From NCBI GenBank assembly GCA_027257055.1, contig JAPVLO010000073.1, positions 6,314,501 through 6,378,500 on the forward strand: DNA of 64,000 bases, given 5' to 3'. A program made the translations under genes and the position numbers. Of the stretch, positions 46,938 through 58,190 are shown in pieces. The notes under the pieces were generated by a model. That model was not told where the DNA came from and made no database searches. It worked only from the letters and a program-made list of their open reading frames with translations. Source of the stretch: Cephalopachus bancanus (lineage: Eukaryota > Chordata > Mammalia > Primates > Tarsiidae). Within the stretch, counting starts at the first letter, position 1. The number at the start of each line of letters is the position of its first letter.

Positions 46938-48320
46938 CCATTGTAGGATGGCTAGTTGTAATATGTTATATAGTTTCAAATAGTTAGAAGCAGAATACTG
47001 AAATGTTCCTAACACAAAGAAATTATAAATATTTGAGATGATGGATATGCCAATTATCCCTGATCTGCTTACTTTACTTCATATGTATCAAAACATCAGT
47101 ATGTATTTCCATAAATATGTACAATTTTTATGTGTCAGTTAGAAAAACAAAAAATTAAACAAATAAAAAATGAAGTTCATCTTTTTTTCCAAACATTAAT
47201 ACTTTACTAATGGGAAGGCACAATCACCAAGGCTCGGAAGTTTTCAGGACTAATAAAAAACATAGGGCCAAGAGAACCCACCGTGGGACAGTATATAAGG
47301 GCAAGATTATGAAACAAAAAGGACCTTTATTTTGAGTTCAAAGAAAAGGTAGGAGTCACATCTGTTTAGAATTACCTTTACAGACTAGGGAAAAAAAACA
47401 TAGTCAAGCACTGAAAGAAAAGTTGTCAACTAAGAATTCTATGCCCAGAAAATTTTGAGAGAACTTAGATCTGCCTAACAAGAATTGTTAAAGAAAGTCT
47501 TCATACTGATTGGAAATAACATAGGATGGTAACAAGCCTACAGGATGAAATGAAGTGGTAATATAAGGGTAACTATTAAAAAAATGTATACATGTATCTT
47601 TTTCATTCTTTTTCTTATTGCCTTAAAAAGCATAATATTATATAAGGCAATATATTTAACACTGTATTGTTGAGTTTATATTATAAATTGTCATAATATG
47701 ACAACAGCAGCACAAAGAGGAAGGAAAAGAAGCTGTATCGAAGAAAATTTGTCATCTTTTAATGCAATTAAATCTTTATTAACCTGATGTAGACTACTAT
47801 GATTATTATGCACACATTAATCTTAGCAGCATTGCTAAGAAAATAATTTGACAAGTATACTTAAGAATTTAACAGACGAAATAAAATGATATGCCAAAAA
47901 AATTGACACCAAAAAAGGACATAAAGCAGAAACAGATAAACAAAAAATACCTGAGACTAGATATCTTCTAGATTTGTCTTCTAGATGAAGGCAAATCACA
48001 AAATGACAAGCATATTTTCAATAAAGTAAATAATCACAATACATGTATTGACACTCTAATTAAAAGGCAGACATTGTTAGACTGGATAAAAAAGTAATAT
48101 CCAACTATGAGTCTATAACAGACATAGTATGGATTCCAAAACACAAATGGCTGAAAACATAAATATATTAATGTGGTTGAAGTGGCTACATTAATATAAG
48201 ACAAAATGAACTTTAGATGCAAAGAGAAACATTTCAAAATAATATGTCAATATCTTATTAAAACAAAATAATTTTTCATTTTTAATCACCAAACAATAGA
48301 GTCTCAGATCAGAAGAAATT

Positions 48321-48616
48321 TTTTTTTTTTTTTTTTTTGAGTTGGAGTCTCACTCGGCCGCCCAGACTGGAGTGCAGTGGCCGTTCCCAGCCACCACAGC
48401 CTCCACCTGCTGGGCTCCGGCGATCCTCCCGCCTCAGCCTTCCGAGTAGCTGGAATTACAGGCACGCGCTACCACGCCCGGCTAATTTTTGATTTATTGT
48501 AGAGATGAGGTCTCGCCAAGCTGCCCAGGCGGGTCTCGAACCTGCGGGCTCAGGCAATCCACTCACCACAGCCTCCCAAAGGCGCGGGATTACAGGCTGA
48601 GCCACTGAGCCCGGCT
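48321..48616 (-). mobile_element. lineage-specific Alu, minus orientation
   Basis: Poly-T tail at 48319-48338, then GAGTTGGAGTCTCACTCGGCCGCCC and an AGCCCGGC end. Target duplication AGAAGAAATT (48311-48320 and 48619-48628). Several intact CpGs suggest a relatively young copy. Confidence 0.94.
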
Positions 48617-49139
48617 TGAGAAGAAATTAAAACTGACAAAATTCAAAGATAAACAGACCATTAAAAAACTATAATTAGAGATTTAAATGTCCCACTTTCA
48701 ATTTTGGATAGAAAAAATAGACAAAATAAAAAAGAATAAGAAGAATTGAACAAGACTATCAGTCCATTTAACCTAACTGGCACAGAATGTGATAAGTTAG
48801 GATGCATACAGCCACCCACATACCACCCAAAAGAGAAATCCATGTTCAAGTACACATGGAACATTCTCGGTGTGCACACACAATAAACCATGAAATTATC
48901 ATCAAAGTATGTTCTCTGACCACACTGTAATTACAAATTAATAGCAGAAGTAAATTTGAGAAATACCTAAATATTTGAACTTTAAATAACTTATGGATAA
49001 TCCAAAAACTAAAAAGAAATCACAAGGTAAATTAAAACATTTTTTGTATTGAATGATGAAAAATAAGCACAACATTTAAAAGTATATAAGATGCAGCAAT
49101 GTAGTGCTCAAAAGAAAGTGTATACTTTGAAAACCAATA

Positions 49140-49262
49140 TTTGCTCAGCCCAGGCAAAGTGGGGACCAAAGGGAGGCCCAAACTTTACCTGTGTAGTGAC
49201 TGCTTGTATATCTAATCCTGAATTGGACCCCACATCTTTAAAGTAAAAAAAAAAAAAAAAGT
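49140..49262 (+). mobile_element. short L1 3' end, plus orientation
   Basis: CTCAGCCCAGGCAAAGTGGGGACCAAAGGGAGGCCCAAACTTTACCTGTGTAGTGACTGC, then TATCTAATCCTGAATTGGACCCCACATCTTTAAAGT and an A tail. It is the sense version of the antisense tails at 46741 and 63391. The last 45 bases also match L1 copies 1-3. Confidence 0.85.
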
Positions 49263-49955
49263 AACATTTATAACCCCCCCCAAATTTATTCATTATGTAG
49301 AAAAGCAGTAATTTAAGTTACTCCTTACCAATCCACAGAATTTATTAGTGTTTACTCTGGAGCTGTAAAAATGTGCAGGCATAAGAATAAGTATCGAGAA
49401 TGTGTGGGTGTTAAAAAAAAAGAAAGAAAGAAAACAAATATTTGAAAAGAAGACTGTCTCAAATAATCTAACTTTCTACCTTAAGAAATATAGACAAAGA
49501 GCAAATTAAGCCCAAAACAAACTGAAGAAAAGAAGTAAAAATGAATAAGAAAAAAAATCCCCAACTCATTCTAAGAGATTATTTGTACTTTGATACTAAA
49601 GTCAGACAAAGACTTCACAAGTAAAAAGAAAGACAGCATAAACAAAGACAAAAATCCTAAACAACATATTAGAAATTGAACCCAACAACATATAAAATGA
49701 TCATAAACCATGACAAAATAAGATTTATCCTAGAAATGCAAACTTAGTTAACAGATTAAAAGTCAATTCACATAACACAGCATATTCATAGAATAAATGC
49801 AAAAAATGTATGATTGTCTCAATAGATTTTTTTCAGAAAAATCATTTAGTGAAGTCTAACACCAATTCATGATTAAAAACAAACAAACCAAAAAAAACTC
49901 GCGACAAACTAGTAATAGAGGTATACTTTCTTTGCCTGATAAAGCAAGTCTACAA

Positions 49956-50760
49956 AAATGTTTCTGTTTCCTCCTGTTCACTCTATTGGTAAGGGAGAGA
50001 TTATTACCCTAGGATCTGGTGATAATACCTGACACTTGACAGATGAGACCAACAGCAGTTTATTAGTCACATGTAGTCACAGCTTAAAGTAGGAAGACAA
50101 CATATGCCATGTCAGGCCACACAGAGGTTGCAGTTGGGAATAAATTGAACATCTGGGCTCTATGGGAGGCAGGCCTTGTAGTATCAAAAGGGTGAGGTGG
50201 CCTGGTGCTTGTGGGAAGATATATTTGGTTTATTTGAATAATTCCGTGGACTAGCAAGGAACTGAAACCTGCTACTCAGGGATATGCAAGAACTGCAGGT
50301 CTGTCTGATAAAAATAATTGTTTGGCTGTGGGACTTTAGCACAGGAACATAGTAGAGTGGGGAACTTGCTATTAGGCCATTTGAGGACCTCCCAATTTTA
50401 CCAGATGTCAAGCAGCATATAATTTTTTTTTTATTGTATTATGACGATGATTTTTTTTTCTTTTGAGACAAGGTCTCACTTTGTCATCCAGGCTGGAGTG
50501 CAGTGGTATGATCACAGTTCACTGCATCCTTGACTTCCTGAGTTCAAGCAATCCTCCCACCTCAGTCTCCTGAGTAGCTAGGAACAAGGTGTGCACCACC
50601 ATGTCCCACTAATTTTTGTATTTTCTATAGAGATAGGGTCTCACTATGTTGACCAGATTGATCTCAAACTCCTGGGCTCAAATGAACCTCCCATCATGGC
50701 CTCCCAAAGTAGTGGGATATAGTCATGAGCAGCATATAATTTTGAGCCTTAAACTACAAA
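49956..50760. mobile_element. non-L1 insert in the old L1, LTR-like, containing an AluJ
   Basis: The L1 is continuous on either side (GATAAAGCAAGTCTACAAAAA and CACAACAACATAAATCCCATATTGCTAAC). Between them lies about 500 bases of unrelated sequence starting TGTTTCTGTTTCC, plus an AluJ. CTACAAAA occurs at both junctions, compatible with a short target duplication. Size and the TG start suggest a solo LTR, but a CA end and polyadenylation signal were not confirmed. No retroviral gene is present. Confidence 0.4.
50427..50727 (-). mobile_element. AluJ with a perfect 16-bp target duplication
   Basis: Minus-orientation old Alu (GAGACAAGGTCTCACTTTGTCATCCAGGC; TTGTATTTTCTATAGAGATAGGG). AGCAGCATATAATTTT is duplicated exactly (50411-50426 and 50728-50743). 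Preservation of the duplication is unusual for an element this diverged. Confidence 0.93.
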
Positions 50761-51406
50761 ACACAACAACATAAATCCCATATTGCTAACATAATACTGG
50801 TGAAAGAATGAATGCTTTCTCCCTGAGACCAGGAAAAAGGCCCTCATCATTTCTATCGACATTGTACCAGAGGTTTAGCCAGCACAATTAAGGCAAGAAG
50901 AGAAATTAAAGTTATATAGATTACAAAGGAAAACATAAAGCTGTTTAATTTGCAGATATGATTTTTTTGTAGAAAATTCTAAAGAATCTATAAAAAGCTG
51001 CTAAAACTAATAAGCTAGGTTAGCAAGCTTTAAGGACATAATATTAATACACAAAATCAATGATAAGTTTATATACTAGCAATGAACAATCTGGAAACAA
51101 ATTTAAGAAAACACAGCATTGCTAAAATAAACTAAAGAGGACCTAAATAAATGAAGAGTCATAACATGTTCATGAATTAGAAGCCTCAATATCATTAAGA
51201 TGGCAATTCTTCCCAAATTTTATCTATAGAATTGTCATTCCTATCAAAATCCCAGCAAGATTTTTTTGTAGAAATGGACAGGTTTATTCCAAACTTTATG
51301 TGAAAATACAAAGAACCTAGGAGAGCCAAAACAATTTTGAAGAGAAGAACATTTTGGCAACTACTTCAAAAATTAAACATTAACTTCCTATTAATACATT
51401 ACTATT

Positions 51407-51695
51407 GCCGGGCTCGGTCACTCAGCCTGTAATCCCGCGCCTTGGGAGGCTGAGGTGAGTAGGACTGCCTGAGCTCGTGGGTTCGAGACCCACCTGGGCA
51501 ACTTGGCGAGACCTCATCTCTACAATAAATCAAAAATTAGCCAGGCGTGGTAGCGCGCACTTGTAGTTCCAGCTACTTGGAAGGCTGAGGCGGAAGGATC
51601 GCCGGAGCCCAGCAGGTCAAGGCTGCAGTGGCCGGGAGCGGCCACTGCACTCCAGTGTGGGCAACAGAGTGAGACCCCAACTCAAAAAAAAAAAA
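51407..51695 (+). mobile_element. lineage-specific Alu, close to subfamily consensus
   Basis: Starts GCCGGGCTCGGTCACTCAGCC. Perfect target duplication AATACATTACTATT (51393-51406 and 51696-51709). The right arm contains the perfect palindrome GTGGCCGGGAGCGGCCAC... read from 51627 as AGTGGCC, arms of seven bases (51628-51634, 51639-51645) around GGAG. Confidence 0.96.
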
Positions 51696-51914
51696 AATAC
51701 ATTACTATTATACTAACATAGTTAATTTACCATTAACTAGCATTTTCACTCCTAGGCATCTACTAAAAAGAATGAAAACATATCCATATAAAGACTTGTA
51801 CATGAATATGCACAGTAGTATTATTCACAATAGACAAAAAATTGGAAAAATTCCAAATACCCATTAGCTGGTTAATGGATAAAAAAAAGATACAAAATTT
51901 TTTCATCATGACAA

Positions 51915-52390
51915 GCGTCCCTGTGTTGCTCTTCTAAACCACACACAACTCTCTTCCTCACTTTATCCCCCAACCCTCCATCCCTAGCAACTACTACTCT
52001 GTTCTGTTTTTTATCATTTTGTCATTTCAGGAATGTTATATAATGGAGTCATACGGATGGTATGCAGTCTTTCAGAGTTGATTGTATTAAGCATAATTCC
52101 CTTTAGCTTCATCCAAATTGTTGCACACATCTTTGATTTTATTACTGAGTAGTGTTCTATGGTATGTACAAGTACCACAGTTTGTTTAACCATGCACCCA
52201 CTGAAAAACATTTAGGTTGTTTCCAGCCTTTGGCTATTACAAGTAAAGCTGCCATGGGCATTCACGTACATTATGTGAGGATAAGTTGCCATTTCTCTGG
52301 GATAAATGCCTAAGAGTACAACTGCTGGAGGGTATGGTAGCTACAGGTTTAGTTTAAGAAACCCTCAAGCTATTTTCCAGAGTAGCTGAG
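51915..52390 (-). mobile_element. old L1 ORF2 3' end, minus orientation
   Basis: AATGGAGTCATACGGATGGTATGCAGTC, AAGCATAATTCCCTTTAGCTTCATCCAAATTGTTGCACAC, GTACCACAGTTTGTTTAACCATGC, ACATTTAGGTTGTTTCCAGCC and CTCTGGGATAAATGCCTAAGAGTACAACTGCTGG are the complement of the end of old L1 ORF2. It faces the plus-strand L1 that ends just before it. Confidence 0.85.
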
Positions 52391-53694
52391 AATTATCTTT
52401 TAACAATTATTTCTGTTTATTGTTAACACTAACCAGCTAAGAGAAAGAAAAAGAAAACATATCTTCATTCAAAGTCATTTATAGGAATAGGAAACTAGAA
52501 TTCTTTTGACTTCCTTATCTTAGTTTAATTAATGAGAAAGTGTGGCACTGCATTATTATCAAGTTGCCTTTGGAAAAAAGCATTTTATTAATAAAAGCAA
52601 CTTACAATTTTCTAAATAATTTTACTGATGACCTAGAAACTCAGCAACAGTGGTATGACAGTGCATTGATGTCATATTTGGCATTGAGCAGACTGAATGT
52701 TTAACTCAACATTTTGGATTAAAATACAGGAAATGTACTCCATATATCCCCATCAATATAAACCTACTTATCTTGGTTTATTTTTACTAAAGAGCAAGTC
52801 CTCAGAAATGTAGACATTTTCTCTTCCAAAAACAAGATAAACCCTGTCCTTTGAGATTGAAAAACAAAAATTTCAGAGGATTTTTGAATAATTCAGAAGG
52901 TTCTAAACCTTGAGGCATAATATTCCCATTATGCAATCATTACTGCACAGCAACTAATTTTAGGGTACTCTGTTTTTTAAAAAATCTGACATCAACAGGA
53001 ACTGACATTTGTGTTCTGCCTGTATAGGACCACTTCTGAGCTTAAAGCTTTTCAGTTCATTAAATACATATGCATCCTAAACCAGAATTAAAGCCTTCGC
53101 AGGAATCTGCTTGCAGGTAAACTACGCAGAATTTTTTCTCTGTTTATCAGCTCCCTGGGTTCCTGCCCATTCCACTTTAGTATTTTATGCTACCGTTTCA
53201 TAGCCCTACTCAACTATATCTGAAGATCATAGACTCAAAGGCATTTGGTACAGAACAAGTCACCAGAAATCCTATTTACAGTCATCTTGAGGTCTACTGG
53301 TTCCTTTTTCACAGACAAAGCTCAAGTCTCATGCTTGATGACATTTTCATTATCACCCTTTTCAGGTTGAAGTTGCTGTCATATCTCTTGAACTCCTCGC
53401 CTCAAGCAATCCTCCCACCTCAGTCTCCCAAAGTGCCAGCATGACAGGCCCAAACCACTGCCTGTCACTTTCATCTATTGTCAACATTCATCTCCTTCTG
53501 CTACATTTGCATTAATTCACTACTGACATCTGGACAATAACAATTTTATAATTATTTTTTCTAATACGCCCACGAGTACTCCTTCCTTTCTCATAAGTAC
53601 ATCCTTAATGATGAATTTTGTATTTCTTATTAATGTATATTAGTGTAATTACTTGAAGGAGTTATAGCCTTTCCTACTATTCAACAACAATAAC
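52391..53694. other. unassigned sequence with a small Alu fragment
   Basis: No gene recognised. A 60-base Alu piece in minus orientation (CTTGAACTCCTCGCCTCAAGCAATCCTCCCACCTCAG, about 53387-53450) is present without arms or tail. Confidence 0.55.
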
Positions 53695-54316
53695 ACATAT
53701 TTGTTGAGTGTCTACTGTTTCCACTGTGATACCACAGGAGAGTCAGTGAAGAAAGAGATGAATATAGTTCTGGCCCTAATGGTGAAGACGGACATTAAGC
53801 AGACCATCACACAAATGATTATTATGTTAGAAAGCAAAAGAAAAAAGTATATATATACCATATGTATAGTGTGTGTATATATATATATATGCTGGAAATG
53901 CGTAACGGGACTCAATATAATTTGGCAAGAACTATAGGCTAGAAAAAGTGATGTTCAAGCTGAGATCTGAAAATGACTTGGAGTTAATGGTTCAAAGAAG
54001 AAGTGTCACTAGAGTGAGAAATATCTTGGCATAGTTAAAAACTCACTGAATGCCACTGTGACTGGAACTCAAAGTAAGGGAAGAGAGGCGGAGAGGTAGG
54101 CAGGAGCCAGATCATGCCGGGTCTAGTAGTCTCTGAATTTTATTCAAGTTACATTACAAGAATTTTTAAACAGGGAATTGTCAAAATAGGTCTGCATTTC
54201 AAAAGGATCACTCTTGAAAAGTGAGATAATCATTCTGGCTCAGATTATAGGAGGACATGAAGAGAAGTCAACTAGAAGCCTTTTATAGAAGTTTAGGAGA
54301 GAAATGATGGATTTTT
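53695..54316 (+). mobile_element. ancient mammalian repeat (old L1 3'-end type)
   Basis: TTTGTTGAGTGTCTACTG, GAGGCGGAGAGGTAGGCAGGAGCCAGATCATGC, TCTCTGAATTTTATTC, AAAAGGATCACTCTTG and TTAGGAGAGAAATGATGG occur in the order of a very common ancient repeat that I associate with old L1ME-type 3' ends. A (TA)n run interrupts it near 53875-53890. Open frames are accidental. Confidence 0.6.
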
Positions 54317-55954
54317 TGGATTACTGTGTTGGTCCCCCAAAATGGGAAAAATACTGTAGAAGCAAAGCTAAGAAGATGTGGTTTCCAGCCAGAACTGAGT
54401 ATATATTTAGAGAATATGAATTCCACTGGTGGCATATTGAGTATGAGCCAAGAGTGTGAGTTCCACCAGGACAGTTTAGCTTTTGCGTGTTTTGTTCACT
54501 GTTTCATTCCTGTGCCTCAGGAGTCATTCAAGCAGAGATATTAAATAAGCAGTGAGATTATATGGATTCACCGCTCAGGGAGAGGTTTAGACTGGAATAT
54601 AAAATGTGGATGTCAGCTGTAGTCAGATGCCATCAGATGCCAGGAAATGATGAGCTTCTCAGGAGGAGGCTGAAGAGTGGGAAAGACATGACCCAAGACC
54701 AGTCCCCAGTTTACTTGCTAACAGTTCTCTGTAGCAGCCATGTGGTGGTCAAAGCACTTAATTATCATTCTCATCATATTCTGTGGGAGACCTAGTGTAG
54801 ATCATGCTCTGAAGGGATCCTGAAGGTGTTCGGGTCTCAGTGTCTCCACTGCAGCATTCAATTTGGATCTGCCCCACTGGAATACAAGCCCTTCATCCCT
54901 GTGTTATTATTCCTCTCTCCCCACTCCTTCATTCCAGGGAAATGCATGGGAAAAAAATTAGAAAAATGAATTACAGTCCAAAACACAACATGGTGCTGAA
55001 CTGTTGATGGAAGATACAGATTTAATGCTTTATCCTTTCCAGCTATCATATTAGGATCCCAGTCAGACAAGTAGGGCACATTTTTAGCTAGGAAGGCAGT
55101 TTCATACTCTTTGTGACCCCATTGCTTTCTCCACCTCTTATTCCTTTTTCCAGACTTTCTGGAAGAAGTTTTCTCTTCTATTTCTCACTCTTCGTAATGC
55201 ACTTAGAGCAGAAATATTTGTCAATCTCCTGAATACACTTATCTGTGAACTAAATTTATTACAAAAAAAAACATTGCCTTTATATGCTGTTATTCTTTTT
55301 ACATAAATCTGTTTACCACCAGAATCTTTGATATATTACTGACCTAATGAGTTTTGAGACTGTACATTTCACACTTAATTTCTCCTTAATAAAATGAGAT
55401 TTAATGAAATGCAATCTTTTCATAGTATGATAGTTGTTAAAGACACAAATGTGCTAATGAAATCAAATTATGTATCTTTATAAGAATTGCTTCTAAAGTG
55501 TAATTTGTTTATTCATGCCTCAATTTCACTTTCTAGGAAAATGTGATTATTAGAATGTAAACTTCCCTAAGTGATCAATGCAAATTGTCACCAACATGGA
55601 GAAATTAAAAGATGCCGAGAAGTTGAAAACAAGCAAACAAAAACCAGAATCCTGTGCTTTGTGTGTCTACAATAATTAAAGAGTATTTCTTTCACAATCA
55701 AACAAAATGATTTATTTTCAAAAGACATGCATTCAAATACAATCTGATTAAGATTCTCTTGTCAGTACATGGTCCCCCAAAACTCTAGTTAATGAAGTTC
55801 ATTGAATACATATGACTATTACCATAACTGATTTTATATGACTAGTTGAATTGATTTTAAAATTTTTCCAAATACTAATAACATACTTGCTACATGACTT
55901 TAACAAGAACTGTTAACCTAATGAAAACATCATTGTCTCAGTGAAATGCAAACA
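54317..55954. other. unassigned AT-rich sequence
   Basis: No gene or repeat recognised. Small open frames of up to 77 codons show no family resemblance. Confidence 0.5.
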
Positions 55955-56075
55955 GGTCATTCTATAAAATGAGAATAATGATGCCTGCCTCACAAGGTTG
56001 TTGTGAAAACTAAATGAATTAATGTTTGGAAAGCATTCAGAACGGTCTCTGGCGCATAGCAAGCCAAATTCACTT
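55955..56075 (-). mobile_element. MIR-family relic, minus orientation
   Basis: TCTATAAAATGAGAATAATGATGCCTGCCTCACAAGGTTGTTGTGAAAACTAAATGAATTAATG and GCATTCAGAACGGTCTCTGGCGCATAGCAAG are the complement of a MIR 5' half. Confidence 0.8.
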
Positions 56076-57509
56076 TGGCTGCTGCTGCGACTGACAAACA
56101 TAATTCTTGTTTATCTGCATTAGCGATTATCATCAGAGTCAGGATCACAGCTCTGTTGGAGTTACAATCATTATTGTTTTAAAAATATGATACATTGGTT
56201 ACTAAGCAGGAATCTGGTGCATAAATCAACTAATTTCTAAGGCTCTAGACGAACCACTATTCAAAAGACTTCTTTGAGCACATAATTGCTTTTTCAGGAA
56301 CACCAAGGATGCCCGTAAGGAAGTATCTTCTGCCACATTCCCCTAGCAAATGTTCCAGTTTGCCTCTGCCAGCTTGAAAACTGGCTCCAACCTGGGCTGG
56401 AAGGAAGTATGCACTGAGATGGTGAGTGGCCTTCACTGAGGAATCTCTCACTGTGAAAATCATTTTTATTCACTTTTCCTATTATCAGTCATTCTTACCT
56501 TTCCTGACATGGTCACATTCTGGTTCTCTACCTCCTTTCCCACTCCTTATGATCCTCCATGCCCACTCGGAATTGTCCTCCTGACCCTCAGCCAATGTTT
56601 GTCCTGGTCCTTTTCAGTGATTCCTGAAATATCAGATGAGACTGGCCCTGCGATGGGTCTTGGGACATTTCTGATCCCCTCTTGATTCCACAGTCTTCAC
56701 TTAAACTTTGTGATTGTTTCTTTGGGCCTGGCTTCCGGTCTTTGTGTGTGCCTGTAGGTAGTTCTACTCTAGTTTGACAGAGAGTAGAAAGTGCTATGGA
56801 CTCACAGGTTTCTATGTTTGGGAGGAATTATGAATCTGTCTGAGCTCATCTCTTGCCTCTTGCCCTGTACCTTCTTCTCCCTGCCTGAGCATGTTATAAG
56901 AAATCTAAGGAATGATAAATATGCTAGTGAAGAGATAGTTCTAAATGTTACCTATTTCAAAGCTGTGTTCCTCCGTTCCCCTCAGTCCCCACCCACATAG
57001 AATACAACCTTCAGGGAAGAGTTGGGTTAGTTTCACTTGGGCTTCTGTGATGAGGTTGGGAGGGACCCATCCCTGACCAGAGGGGTTGACAAGCTTTTAC
57101 ACCTTGGTTTTCCAGAACAAATCAAGAAAAAAATCCAGCCCCAACATGTACACTAATGGAAACACTTGAGAGCACAGCACACTAGACATGCTCTCTGCCT
57201 CACTGCAAACACAAACGAGTACAAGTTAGAACCACAGTCCGATAAGAGTCTACTTACTCCAAGGGGATAATCCAAACTTAAGGATTACCTGTGCTTCAGA
57301 ATCCAAATAGACCTATGGCCGTTGACCTCAAGAAACAAATGGAGGTCTTTTCTAGTCTTCCATTGTTCTCTCACCTGCGGAATTGCTGGAGCCCACTCAA
57401 CTGGAGAGGACCAACCACTAATTTTCTAAAGTATAACCACCAATGAAACAACATTCAGTAAAAGAAGAAGGAGGAGGAGGATGAGAAGGAGGAGAAGAAG
57501 AATTACTGA
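56076..57509. other. unassigned sequence with a purine tract
   Basis: No gene recognised. A GAA/GGA purine tract occupies 57460-57502. Confidence 0.5.
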
Positions 57510-57862
57510 TACCTACATGGATGAATCTCAAAATAATTATGCTGAGGTCGAGAAGTTAGACAAAATAAGAGTACATATGTACTATACGATTTTACGTATA
57601 TAAAATTCTAGAAATACAAACTAACCTATAGTGACAGAAAACATATCAGTGGTTGCATGAAGATGGGAAGATGCCCACATAAATAAAAAGTAGGAGAAAG
57701 GTTTGCAAAGTAGTATGAAGAGATTTTTGGAGGTGATGAATGCGTTGTCTTGGTCTTGGTGCTGGTTTCGCACGTGGGCCTGTGTCAAAACTTATTAAAT
57801 TGTCCATTTTAAATTTGTGCTATTTATTATAGGTTAATTATATCCCAATAAAGCTGTTTTAA
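57510..57862 (+). mobile_element. old L1 3' end
   Basis: TACCTACATGGATGAATCTCAAAATAATTATGCTGAGG, TATCAGTGGTTGCATGAAGATGGG, GGAGGTGATGAATGCGTTG, and TTATATCCCAATAAAGCTGTTTT at the end, containing AATAAA, match the 3'UTR of old L1ME-type elements. Confidence 0.8.
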
Positions 57863-57869
57863 AAGTTTA

Positions 57870-58190
57870 TGCCTACCTCTATCTATTAATATGGTATGTG
57901 ATATTAATACATTTCCAGAATTTTAAATCAATTCTGCATTCCTAGAACAAATCTCACTTGTTCAGGATTTATTATTTTCTTAATATGGTATTGGAGTCTG
58001 CTTGCTAATGTGTTATCATTTTTACATTCTAGATCTTTTGTATTCTAACTTTAATTTCTTTAAATGGTAATTTGATATTCAATACTGGAAAATTTCATTA
58101 TCTGAATTTTATATCGTCTTAATCTAGTATTTGTTGTATTTGCTGACTTTTACTCATGGTTTATTTTCTGGCATTTGGTAATTTTTTCAT
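57870..58190 (-). mobile_element. old L1 ORF2 fragment, minus orientation
   Basis: AAATCAATTCTGCATTCCTAGAACAAATCTCACTTGTTCAGG and TATTGGAGTCTGCTTGCTAATGTGTTATCATTTTTACATTC are the complement of the ORF2 reverse-transcriptase region around the NYRPISL block. Opposite in orientation to the L1 3' end directly before it. Confidence 0.75.

Larger units (their letters stand above)
37810..47172 (+). mobile_element. old L1 (copy 4), nearly full length, heavily interrupted
   Basis: The element starts near AGAAGGTGACATCAGCAAGATGGTTGACTAG, an old L1 5' end, has a 5'UTR of about 1.6 kb, ORF1 from about 39424, ORF2 from about 40480, and ends in a classic L1MA-like 3'UTR (ACACAAAGAAATTATAAATATTTGAGATGATGGATATGCCAATTA, ATCAAAACATCAGTATG, ACAATTTTTATGTGTCAGTTAG). 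It is interrupted by L1 copy 3 (40562-42457), two Alus (42779, 44667) and two antisense L1 3' tails (44545, 46741). Target duplications are no longer recognisable. Confidence 0.88.
47395..51900 (+). mobile_element. old L1 (L1M-type) with four later insertions
   Basis: ORF1 3' sequence (AGTTGTCAACTAAGAATTCTATGCCCAGAAAATTTTGAG) is followed by endonuclease (ATTAAAAGGCAGACATTGTTAGACTGGATAAAAAAG; TGGAACATTCTCGGTGTGCACACAC; TATGTTCTCTGACCACACTGTAATTAC) and reverse-transcriptase and C-terminal sequence (GAAAGAATGAATGCTTTCTCCCTGAGACCAGG; TAGAAGCCTCAATATCATTAAGATGGCAATTCTTCCC). Interruptions are an Alu (48321), a short L1 3' tail (49140), an LTR-like block with an AluJ (49956-50760) and a second Alu (51407). 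No usable frame remains. Confidence 0.8.
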
